Of a DNA stretch of 64,000 nucleotides, positions 16,026 through 22,960 are shown one piece after another. Below the pieces are notes generated by a model that was given only the letters and a program-made list of their open reading frames with translations, was not told the DNA's origin and did not search any database. Each line of letters begins with the position of its first letter. The stretch's first letter is position 1. This stretch comes from Planctomycetota bacterium (GTDB taxonomy: Bacteria; Planctomycetota; Planctomycetia; Gemmatales; Gemmataceae), in contig JACPPF010000063.1 of NCBI GenBank assembly GCA_016191165.1, positions 27,922-91,921 on the forward strand, in the 5' to 3' direction. A program made the position numbers and the translations under genes.

Positions 16026-17314
16026 GCGCCTCCGCCGATTCTTTTCGCTGGCAAACCTTTTTTCAGCACGCCGCGCAACCGATGTTTCTGCTCAATCGTC
16101 GCCGGCGGGTACTTTTTGTCAATCGCGCCTGGGAGAGTAGCACCGGCATAAAATGCAAGGAAATCCGGGGCCGGGTCTGCCGGCGCCGTCCAGCTGCCAC
16201 CGATCGAGAAGAGTTGATCCTGAGCGCGTGCGCGCCCCCCGCCGAGGCGCTGGAGGGCCGGACGTGCAATGTGCATCGGCGAGCGCCGGTCGGGGCGGGC
16301 TGGTGGGAGATTCACTTTCTGCCGCTGGTCGGCGCCGAGGGGTTGCTCGGGACGCTGGGCGCCGTGCGCCTGCACGTCAAGGCAGACGACGCGCCGCCGG
16401 CCCTGCCCGATAAGTTGATGGCCTTGCGCGATCGTGCCGCGGCCCGGTATCGTCTCGACGACATCACGGACTCCTCGCCGGCCATGCGGCGCCTGCGGGA
16501 GCAAGCACGGCTGGCGGCCAGGACCCGCGTGCCCATCACTCTGATCGGTGAGCCCGGCGTTGGCAAGGAATGGCTGGCCCGCGCGATTCATGCGGACAGT
16601 GACCAGCGCCACCAGTTTTTCGCCGCGCTCGACGCCAAACGGTTGCCAGGCAATCTGCTCGGTGAAACGATCTTCAATCCACGCGGGGGGCTCGGCGCCG
16701 TCTACTTGCGCGAACCTGCATTCTTGCCTCGGGAATGGCAAGCCCGCCTGGCAGAGACTTTGCGTTTGAACGAGAATCCCGAATTCCCGCGGCTCATCGT
16801 CGGTTTCGAGCGCGAGCCGAAAGCGGACCTTGAAAGCGGGCGCCTGGTCGAGGAATTCTATTGTGCGGCCAGCCCGATGATCATCGCAGTGCCGCCGTTG
16901 CGCGAGCGGCCTGGCGAATTGCCTCGGTTGATCGACAACTTCCTGACGCGAATTCGGGACGTAGAAGCGCATGGCGTCCGCGAGGTCGCGCCCGAAGTGA
17001 ATGCCATGCTGCAAAAGCACACCTGGCCCGAGAACCTGCGCGAGCTGTACGGCGTTCTGCATGGCGCATGCCGGCGCGCCCAGGGGCCTCGAATCGAGCT
17101 GGCCGATCTGCCGTTTTTTTTGAAGCAAGGCACCCTGCCGCCAGAGCGCACCTTGCCGCTGGATACGCTGCTCGAACAGGTCGAGAAGCGCCTCATCGCC
17201 CTGGCACTGAGGCTGACGCAGGACAACCAGACGCGCGCAGCCGAGTTGCTCGAAATCTGGCGTCCTCGCCTGATGCGCCGCATGGAGAGATTCGGATTCA
17301 AGCCCCCGGAATAG
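16022..17314 (+). CDS. PAS-AAA-Fis protein, degenerate sigma-54 activator
   Basis: 430 residues. Residues about 10-118 read as a PAS domain (FFQHAAQPMFLLNRRRRVLFVNRAW). The AAA part (about 150-365) has Walker A GEPGVGKE (176-183), the PPLRERPGEL segment (291-300) and TWPENLRELYGVL (335-346), all typical of NtrC-type activators. The C-terminus (about 378-426) resembles a Fis-type helix-turn-helix (TRAAELLEIWRPRLMRRMERFGF). However the stretch that should hold GAFTGA, which contacts sigma-54, is missing, and Walker B reads AVYLREP instead of LFLDEI, so the magnesium-binding aspartate is Arg230. It probably cannot remodel sigma-54 holoenzyme and may act as a non-catalytic sensor or repressor. 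ATGA overlap with the gene before. Confidence 0.85.
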   Translation: MSASADSFRWQTFFQHAAQPMFLLNRRRRVLFVNRAWESSTGIKCKEIRGRVCRRRPAATDREELILSACAPPAEALEGRTCNVHRRAPVGAGWWEIHFLPLVGAEGLLGTLGAVRLHVKADDAPPALPDKLMALRDRAAARYRLDDITDSSPAMRRLREQARLAARTRVPITLIGEPGVGKEWLARAIHADSDQRHQFFAALDAKRLPGNLLGETIFNPRGGLGAVYLREPAFLPREWQARLAETLRLNENPEFPRLIVGFEREPKADLESGRLVEEFYCAASPMIIAVPPLRERPGELPRLIDNFLTRIRDVEAHGVREVAPEVNAMLQKHTWPENLRELYGVLHGACRRAQGPRIELADLPFFLKQGTLPPERTLPLDTLLEQVEKRLIALALRLTQDNQTRAAELLEIWRPRLMRRMERFGFKPPE

Positions 17315-17348
17315 GTCCGGCGATTTTCACTCGTTGAGCCCGATTGTC

Positions 17349-17720
17349 ATGCAGCAAACCCAGGTCCTCACCTACGGCATCGACGGCATCCTGGCGGAGC
17401 GCCTGCGCGAGCTGGCGCAGGTTCATCGCTTTTGGCTGCGCGAAACGAGTCAACTATCGGCCTGTAAAAATCTCGCGCAAACCTCGCCGCCCAGTTTGCT
17501 GATTTTGGTTCTCGGGCGCGACCTGGAGGGCGAGCTGGCGTTCTTGAGCAAGGTGCATGAGAGCTTGCCAACCACGCGGTCGATCGTCATTGGCGAGACG
17601 GACAACCCCATCCTGGCAGGCCTGGCCTGGGACCTGGGCGCCGCATTTGTGCTTTGTCCGCCCACCCCCGCGGCGTCAATTGTTGACCTGGTGCCAAAAA
17701 TGCTGCTCGCGCTGAAATGA
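17349..17720 (+). CDS. Receiver-like small protein
   Basis: 123 residues from ATG 17349 (MQQTQVLTYGID); a TTG at 17334 would add five residues. Alternating hydrophobic strands and helices, with SLLILVLGRDLEGELAFL in the position of the beta-3 phosphoacceptor strand and RSIVIGETDNPILAGLAWDLGAAFVLCPP resembling beta-4/alpha-4/beta-5, suggest a response-regulator receiver fold of CheY size. The canonical phosphoacceptor aspartate followed by x-x-x-P-G is not evident, so it may be a pseudo-receiver. It ends in ATGA overlap with the ferredoxin gene. The fold call is inference from pattern, not a motif match. Confidence 0.6.
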   Translation: MQQTQVLTYGIDGILAERLRELAQVHRFWLRETSQLSACKNLAQTSPPSLLILVLGRDLEGELAFLSKVHESLPTTRSIVIGETDNPILAGLAWDLGAAFVLCPPTPAASIVDLVPKMLLALK

Positions 17721-17956
17721 AACAAAACCCTGGTCGGAAACGCGTGGCGGATTCGCAATGGCGGCAGATGGAACTGCCCGTCGTCGCGGAGACGCTTTGC
17801 ACCGGGTGCGGCTGGTGTGCGGAAGGGTGTCCGACGCAGTGCCTGGCCATGGCGCGACATGTTCCCTGGTTGCCGCGACCGCTGGATTGCGTGAGTTGTA
17901 CGCTTTGCGTCTTGATCTGCCCGGCCGACGCCCTTCAGATGAAGGCGAGTGAATAA
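17717..17956 (+). CDS. 2x[4Fe-4S] ferredoxin-type protein
   Basis: 79 residues. Two complete cluster motifs are visible: C28-x2-C31-x2-C34-x3-C38-P (CTGCGWCAEGCP) and C58-x2-C61-x2-C64-x3-C68-P (CVSCTLCVLICP). The spacer between them is 19 residues, somewhat short, as in small bacterial-type ferredoxins. The N-terminus of about 27 residues is basic then hydrophobic without a signal peptide, so it should be cytoplasmic. Start overlaps the receiver-like gene (ATGA). Its position at the end of a cluster with a PAS/AAA protein suggests a redox input or electron donor for that module; this is inference. Confidence 0.9.
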   Translation: MKQNPGRKRVADSQWRQMELPVVAETLCTGCGWCAEGCPTQCLAMARHVPWLPRPLDCVSCTLCVLICPADALQMKASE

Positions 17957-17958
17957 GG

Positions 17959-18007
17959 AAAAACGCTGGCGGCGTGGCGTCACGCGAACGCCACGCCGCT
18001 ACCAGCG
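17959..18007 (-). terminator. Strong hairpin between convergent genes, minus-strand terminator
   Basis: CGCTGGCGGCGTGGCGT pairs with ACGCCACGCCGC...CCAGCG (17964-18007). On the minus strand it is followed by TTTTTCC, fitting termination of the 18016-18354 gene; it may also stop plus-strand transcripts from the ferredoxin cluster. Confidence 0.7.
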
Positions 18008-18015
18008 CCGAGACG

Positions 18016-18354
18016 CTACGACTCCTTGTCGCTGACCTTCTTTTTCTTGGTTTCAACGCCTTTCGCCTTGAGATACTTGTCGCGTTGTTCGTCAGTCAGA
18101 ATCTTGAATTCCTCCCTGGACTGTTCCTTTTTCAGGTCGTTGATCTTCTTTTGCAGGTCGGCGATCTTGGCGCGATAATCGGTCTGCACCGTATAGATTT
18201 TCAGAATTTGCTCCTTGCTCAGACCGAGTGCCTTGAACCCGGCGGGCAACATGCCCTTGACCTTGGGTTTCTTGGTGTCCTGGGTCGCTCCCGCGCTGAC
18301 GAGCACGGCAAGGCCAAGGATGACGGAACCAAACAAAGCGGTCGCGCGGAACAT
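18016..18354 (-). CDS. Small exported lysine-rich protein
   Basis: 112 residues. A signal peptide at about 1-23 (MFRATALFGSVILGLAVLVSAGATQ) precedes a charged helical region with KIADLQKKINDLKKEQSREEFKILTDEQRDKYL, which resembles short Spy/CpxP-like or planctomycete periplasmic helical proteins in which an L-T-x-E-Q-x-x-K motif is common. The C-terminus is a run of lysines and serines. Cellular role unknown; a periplasmic chaperone-like or binding protein is one possibility. It stands alone, ends at a strong hairpin, and has no visible partner. Confidence 0.75.
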   Translation of the reverse strand: MFRATALFGSVILGLAVLVSAGATQDTKKPKVKGMLPAGFKALGLSKEQILKIYTVQTDYRAKIADLQKKINDLKKEQSREEFKILTDEQRDKYLKAKGVETKKKKVSDKES

Positions 18355-18454
18355 GGGAAAACCTCGATTTTCTTGAGAATACGCTGGGGAAAACCTCCTG
18401 AAAGTTTAGAAGGAGTTCGTGCGGGTTGCCAACAAAAAACCACTCATTTCTGAA

Positions 18455-19396
18455 TTACGCCGATTCCGGTTCGGCATCGCGCGCGCGATACCAGCGATAG
18501 GAGTCGATCGAGAAGATCGCCAGCGCCGCCCAAACGAACACGAAGCCCGGCCAATCCCGCGCTGATTCGTTGAACAACAGGATCGCCAGCGCGAATTGCA
18601 AGCTCGGCGCCAGGTACTGCATCAACCCCAGCACGGTGAAAGGCAAACGCCGGGCCGCCTGCCCAAAACACAACAACGGCACGGCCGTCACCACGCCGCT
18701 CACCGCCAGCTTGAAGAGCAACGCGGGTTCTTCCATCTCGACGCTGGCCGCATATCCATGAACGAGATACGCAAACATGAACGGCGCCAACACGATCGTC
18801 TCCACCGTGAGCCCGACCAGGCCATCCACAGGAACCTGCTTGCGAATCAGGCCGTAAATGCTGAACGAAAACGCCAACCCAAACGACAACCACGGAACCT
18901 CCCCGACCGCCAGCGCGAGCACCAGCACACCCAGCACGGCAATCCCGATCGCCGCAACCTGCAGCGGCCGCAAACGCTCGCGGAATAGCATCAACCCCAG
19001 GACCACATTTACCAGCGGCAAAATGAAATAACCCAGGCTCGCCTGGATGATGACCTGGTTGTACACGCACAGGACATAGATCAACCAGTTCCCAGCCACC
19101 AACACCGCGGACAGACCAAGTGGGGCGATGAGCCGGGGCGTTGTCAGCGTGCGAATGGTTTCCGGCCATCGGCCCAGGGCGGTCACGAGGATGGCGAGAA
19201 AGATCATTGACCAGACGATGCGATGGGCGACGAAATCGAGCGGCCGATCGGACTGGAGCCAGTAGAAGTAGATCGGCACCAACCCCCACCATACGTAGGC
19301 GGCCAGGCCATACAAGAATCCCTCGCGGGTGATGTTTTGCACTCGCGCCCGTCCTCTCCATTCCTTTTTCGCCAGGTAATGATCTAGGCGAGACAA
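18455..19396 (-). CDS. rarD: RarD-type EamA/DMT permease
   Basis: Up to 313 residues; the first codon at 19396 is TTG. GTG at 19342 (VQNITREGFLYG) preceded by GGAGAGG at proper spacing is a plausible alternative start giving about 295 residues, the usual RarD size. Ten hydrophobic helices in two EamA repeats are seen. The start region GFLYGLAAYVWWGLVPIYFYWL, VAHRIVWSMIFL and the later SFSIYGLIRKQVPVDGLVGLTVET are characteristic of RarD. DMT permeases export small metabolites; the RarD substrate is not established (the name comes from a chloramphenicol-sensitivity phenotype). The overlapping frame 18444-19418 is a shadow. Confidence 0.9.
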   Translation of the reverse strand: MSRLDHYLAKKEWRGRARVQNITREGFLYGLAAYVWWGLVPIYFYWLQSDRPLDFVAHRIVWSMIFLAILVTALGRWPETIRTLTTPRLIAPLGLSAVLVAGNWLIYVLCVYNQVIIQASLGYFILPLVNVVLGLMLFRERLRPLQVAAIGIAVLGVLVLALAVGEVPWLSFGLAFSFSIYGLIRKQVPVDGLVGLTVETIVLAPFMFAYLVHGYAASVEMEEPALLFKLAVSGVVTAVPLLCFGQAARRLPFTVLGLMQYLAPSLQFALAILLFNESARDWPGFVFVWAALAIFSIDSYRWYRARDAEPESA

Positions 19397-19422
19397 TCAG
19401 GGACGGCAACGCTATCAAAGAA

Positions 19423-19499
19423 GTAGAGTGGGTCGAGCGCAGCGAGCCCCACCCTATTGATTCGGGGATTGGTGGGCCTCACTGCGCGACCCACTCTAC
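19423..19499. repeat. Long palindrome, GTAGAGTGGGT family
   Basis: Arms GTAGAGTGGGTCGAGCGCAG... (from 19423) and ...GCGCGACCCACTCTAC (to 19499) pair over about 29 bp. The arm contains the GAGCGCAGCGA core also found at 44482, 45819 and 49146. It fills the leader of the cyclo-ligase gene. Confidence 0.8.
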
Positions 19500-19521
19500 G
19501 CCAAGGCATCGCGCACCCAAC

Positions 19522-20118
19522 ATGACGGATCTCATCCAGGAACAGAAAACGAAAATCCGCGCGGAAGCCCATGCCCGGCGGAATGCACAAGAAAACAAGG
19601 ACGAGTTGAGCGTCGAGATCTGTGCCAAGTTCCGCGCCTTGCCGGAATACGTCCGCGCCAACACCGTGCTTTACTACATCGACGTTCGCAGCGAAGTGCG
19701 CACGCGTCAGGCGTTGCCGGCCGCGCTGGCCGAAGGAAAGAAAATCGTCGTCCCCTGGTGCAATCCGCAAGGCGAGCTGGAATTGTTTCGCCTGGAGAAC
19801 ATGGACGAGTTAGCCATCGGCATGTACAAGATTCTCGAACCCAAACTCGAATTGCGTTCGTTGCCCACCAAACGGGTTGAGGCAAAAGAGCTCGATCTTG
19901 TCATGGTCCCTGGCGTGGCGTTCGATCGACTTGGCGCGCGCATGGGACACGGCAAGGGCTACTACGACAAACTTTTGCAACACGCCCGACCCGATGCGCC
20001 GCTGGTCGCCCTGGCTTTCGAGTGCCAGCTGTTCCCGGAAATCCCGACCGCGCCGCACGACATTTTCATGGACCTGGTCATCACCGAGCGTGCGATTTAT
20101 CACGGCAAGGGTCGTTGA
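19522..20118 (+). CDS. 5-formyltetrahydrofolate cyclo-ligase
   Basis: 198 residues, normal for the family. The N-terminal helix (KTKIRAEAHARRNAQENKDE) is followed by VLYYIDVRSEVRTR and the diagnostic MVPGVAFDRLGARMGHGKGYYDKLL, which binds ATP and the folate. ALAFECQLFPEIPTAPHDIFMD completes the family pattern. It converts 5-formyl-THF to 5,10-methenyl-THF using ATP. The next gene (76 bp downstream) encodes an H4MPT-linked formyltransferase, so two parallel one-carbon carrier systems are represented side by side. Start ATG 19522 lies just after a palindromic repeat. Confidence 0.93.
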   Translation: MTDLIQEQKTKIRAEAHARRNAQENKDELSVEICAKFRALPEYVRANTVLYYIDVRSEVRTRQALPAALAEGKKIVVPWCNPQGELELFRLENMDELAIGMYKILEPKLELRSLPTKRVEAKELDLVMVPGVAFDRLGARMGHGKGYYDKLLQHARPDAPLVALAFECQLFPEIPTAPHDIFMDLVITERAIYHGKGR

Positions 20119-20131
20119 CTATCCCACGTGC

Positions 20132-20172
20132 CGTTTAGCGCTCGCATCGCGCCGCGCGAGCCCCCGGCGGAA
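20132..20172. repeat. Degenerate GTTTAGC-family repeat
   Basis: CGTTTAGCGCTCGC (20132-20145) matches the left arm of the family; the right arm (GCGAGCCCCCGGCGG) has decayed. Confidence 0.5.
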
Positions 20173-20193
20173 GGCCAACCGAAGAGGCAAATT

Positions 20194-21117
20194 ATGCCCC
20201 CGTGTGCCGAAATTGACGATACTTACGCCGAGGCCTTCCGCAGTATCTACGCGGAAATCCTGATCACCGCCCGCGATCGCGTCTGGCTCGATCACGCGGT
20301 GAACGCTGTTACGGGCAACGCATCCAGCAGCATTCTGTGCGATTGCGAGGCCGGGCTCGATCACTACCTCGGCGCGGACGCAACCCCGGACGGGCGACCT
20401 GGCGCCGTCGTTCAATTCCACGTGCCGCGTTTTCACAAGGATCGCGCAACGCGTCTGGAACGAGCCCTGCTTGTTCGGGTCAGCCAGAATGTGCTGACTT
20501 GCCCTACCGCCGCCTGTTTCAACCTCCTGAACGAGCCAACCTACTTCAAACTGGGACGCAAGATCGCCTTTTTCGGCGATGGCTGGCAATTCCGCGACCT
20601 TCGCTTCGGCCGCAAGGTCTGGGTGATTCCTATCCTCTCCGGCGAATTCGTACTCGATCGCCGCTTCGGTTACCGCGACGGGCTGATGGGCGGCAATTTG
20701 TGGTTTTTCGGCGCGACGGGTGACGCCGCCCTCCGCGCAGCCGAGAGAGCGGTTCAAGCGGTCGAAGAGATTCCGGGCGTCATACTCCCCTTCCCGGGCG
20801 GAGTGGCGGCCAGCGGGTCCAAAGCTGGCAGCCGATACAAGTTCGCGATTGCCAGCACCTACGAGGCGTATTGTCCGACGTTGCGCGAACGGCTGGGCGA
20901 CCAATCGAAGTTGCCGGCGGGAGTCGAGTCAGTTCAGGAAATCATCATCAACGGCCACGACCTGGCGACCATCGCCGGCGCGACGCAGATCGCCATCGCC
21001 GCTGCGGTCGAAACGCCGGGGTTGCTACGCATCTCCGCGGGGAACTACGGCGGACGATTGGGTAAGAGTTTCATCTACCTGCGACCGGAACGCCAGCCGC
21101 AGTTGGATGGGAATTGA
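20194..21117 (+). CDS. fhcD: Formylmethanofuran--tetrahydromethanopterin N-formyltransferase
   Basis: 307 residues from ATG 20194, preceded by GAAGAGG; a frame from 20128 would start in a repeat. Typical Ftr length is about 300. Diagnostic stretches include DDTYAEAFRSIYAEILITA at the N-terminus, GEAGLD-like CDCEAGLDHYL, CPTAACFNLL, FFGDGWQFR, and FPGGVAASGSKAGSRYKF. The enzyme moves the formyl group between methanofuran and H4MPT; in bacteria (FhcD) it serves formaldehyde oxidation to formate. Planctomycetes are known to carry H4MPT-linked C1 genes. No fhcA/B/C, mch or fae gene is in the window, so this copy is detached from the rest of the pathway. Confidence 0.92.
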   Translation: MPPCAEIDDTYAEAFRSIYAEILITARDRVWLDHAVNAVTGNASSSILCDCEAGLDHYLGADATPDGRPGAVVQFHVPRFHKDRATRLERALLVRVSQNVLTCPTAACFNLLNEPTYFKLGRKIAFFGDGWQFRDLRFGRKVWVIPILSGEFVLDRRFGYRDGLMGGNLWFFGATGDAALRAAERAVQAVEEIPGVILPFPGGVAASGSKAGSRYKFAIASTYEAYCPTLRERLGDQSKLPAGVESVQEIIINGHDLATIAGATQIAIAAAVETPGLLRISAGNYGGRLGKSFIYLRPERQPQLDGN

Positions 21118-21136
21118 TCCTGCGGGCTTCGCGGGA

Positions 21137-22687
21137 TTACATGACGGCGAGGCGCAACATGCCAAGCTGTTGGGTGTTGATCTTTTTGGTTTCCGATTGC
21201 ATTTCCTGGATGACCTTGTGCTTGATCGCGAGAAAAGCGTCAGCGGCCACCGGGTCGAACTGCTTGCCACGCATCTTTTCAACCTCCGCGAAGGCCACGT
21301 CAGCGGCCATGCCCTTGCGGTAGGGGCGATCGGACGTCATGGCGTCAAACGCATCGGCCACGGCGACAATGCGGGCGAGACGATTGGTTTTCTCGCCGGC
21401 CGTGGCATCGGGGTAACCCATGCCGTCCCAGCGCTCGTGATGCGAACGGACGATGGGGATGACATCGGCCAGCTCGGCGACTTGCTCAAGGATTTTCGCA
21501 CCCTTGACGGTATGAGATTTCATGATCTCAAACTCGGCAGGCGACAGCTTGGTGGGCTTGCGCAAAATGGCGTCATCGATGCCGATCTTGCCGATGTCGT
21601 GCAACGGCGTGCCAATGCGGATCAGGTGGATTTCCTTGGGCGAGAGTTCCAGTTGGGTGGCCAGCAACAGCGAGTATTCGGTCACGCGTGCCGTGTGACC
21701 ACCGGTGTATTCATCGCGCATTTCCACGGCCTGGGCGAGCATCGTCACCGTGGCGTAGAAGAGTTCGCGCTGGCGGCGCAGCAACTGGGCACTTTCGATG
21801 CCCGCGGAAACATGCGCGGCCAGCGCGTCGGCCAGGTGCATGTCGTCCTTGGTAAAGGGCTCCTCGATCGGCCCGCGATCCAGGTGCAGGACGCCGAGTC
21901 TTTTTCGCGGCGTTCGCAGCAGGACGCAAAGCACGGACGACATCGTCCCTTCGGCGATGCTTCGTGCGCCGAGCAACTCCGGATCCTCGTCCACGCTACA
22001 GCACAGGATCGATTGCCCCTGCATGAAACAGCGTTGCGCCAGACTCTGGCTAAAGGCGGTACGGCTGGCGAACATGTTGTTGCCAGTATCCAGCGCACGC
22101 AGGCGAAGCGGACCTTCCGGCCCGTCGGCCAGGACAATCGCGCCTCGCTGGGCTTTCAGCGTGCTGACCGCGTCATGCAAGATCGTGTGGAGCAGTTCTT
22201 CTTCGCTCTCCAGGTGGACCAGGTGATGCCCCGCGCGCAATAGAGCTTGCAGCTGTTGCCCGGGCCGCGGGCTTTGCTCGCGGTCGAACGCAAAGCTGAA
22301 TGCGTCCTCCCAACTCTGGCTGCCAACCGCGGCAACATGCATATTCTCGATCGGGCAGAGCGTTTCGTCTTGTTCCTGGCTCTGGTCGTGAATTGCGTCC
22401 ACCACCATCTGGACGTTGCCGAATTTGACAATGTCATGAGGCCGGATTGGCCATTCACCCGGGCCAAGTCGTTGGCCGTTGAGATAGGTCCCGTTCGTGC
22501 TGCCCAGATCGCGAACTCGCCAGCCTTTCTCGGTGATGCGCAGTTCCGCATGCCGCCGGCTGACGGAGGAGTCTTCCAGGACAATCTCAAGCGTCGCGAG
22601 CCTTCCGGCGCGCAGGACATGCTCGGATTCCCAGGTCTTGCCTTCCACGTCACCGTTCATGCCACGCAAGCGAATGCGGTGTTTCAC
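21137..22687 (-). CDS. FHA-GAF-HD-GYP signalling protein
   Basis: 516 residues in three domains. Residues about 20-100 are a forkhead-associated domain (RLATLEIVLEDSSVSRRHAEL, then RVRDLGSTNGTYLNGQ), which binds phosphothreonine. Residues about 150-320 are a GAF domain (RGAIVLADGPEGPLRLRAL ... LGVLHLDRG). The C-terminal part (about 335-500) is HD-GYP: GGHTARVTEYS, GTPLHDIGKIGI, SHHERWDGMGYP. The HD pair and the GYP motif are intact, so cyclic di-GMP phosphodiesterase activity is plausible. The FHA domain suggests control through Ser/Thr kinases, abundant in planctomycetes. It converges on the Ftr gene with a 19-bp gap and has no operon partner. Confidence 0.93.
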   Translation of the reverse strand: MKHRIRLRGMNGDVEGKTWESEHVLRAGRLATLEIVLEDSSVSRRHAELRITEKGWRVRDLGSTNGTYLNGQRLGPGEWPIRPHDIVKFGNVQMVVDAIHDQSQEQDETLCPIENMHVAAVGSQSWEDAFSFAFDREQSPRPGQQLQALLRAGHHLVHLESEEELLHTILHDAVSTLKAQRGAIVLADGPEGPLRLRALDTGNNMFASRTAFSQSLAQRCFMQGQSILCCSVDEDPELLGARSIAEGTMSSVLCVLLRTPRKRLGVLHLDRGPIEEPFTKDDMHLADALAAHVSAGIESAQLLRRQRELFYATVTMLAQAVEMRDEYTGGHTARVTEYSLLLATQLELSPKEIHLIRIGTPLHDIGKIGIDDAILRKPTKLSPAEFEIMKSHTVKGAKILEQVAELADVIPIVRSHHERWDGMGYPDATAGEKTNRLARIVAVADAFDAMTSDRPYRKGMAADVAFAEVEKMRGKQFDPVAADAFLAIKHKVIQEMQSETKKINTQQLGMLRLAVM

Positions 22688-22960
22688 GGAGACTTCTCCT
22701 CAGGGCGCCTCAATCTCTGTCGCGAATTCGGGCCAACGCGGTCCAAGTCCAAAGCTAATATAGCTCCAAATAAGCTCCAATGCACAATCCACAAAACGAA
22801 AAATCCCGATAAATCCGCTGTAGGCCAAAAGATGGTTATTTTCCTTTGCTCTTGCGCATCCAATGCTTATGATGGACCAAGGTAGCGAAAAGTTGCACCA
22901 GGCTGCCGAAAATGTTAAATCCCGCCTGAAAAAGCTTCCTTTCTTTGATCGAGGTCGGAA

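Noticed and set aside
16022..17314. Calling this gene a functional NtrC-type activator
   Set aside because: GAFTGA is missing and the Walker B aspartate is Arg230, so the usual activator name would be misleading.
18444..19418. Open frame overlapping rarD on the same strand
   Set aside because: The rarD frame has ten membrane helices and family motifs; the other frame is a Gly/Arg/Val-rich shadow.
20720..22243. 507-codon plus-strand frame across the Ftr end and the HD-GYP gene
   Set aside because: It crosses two well-supported genes in other frames and shows no domain.
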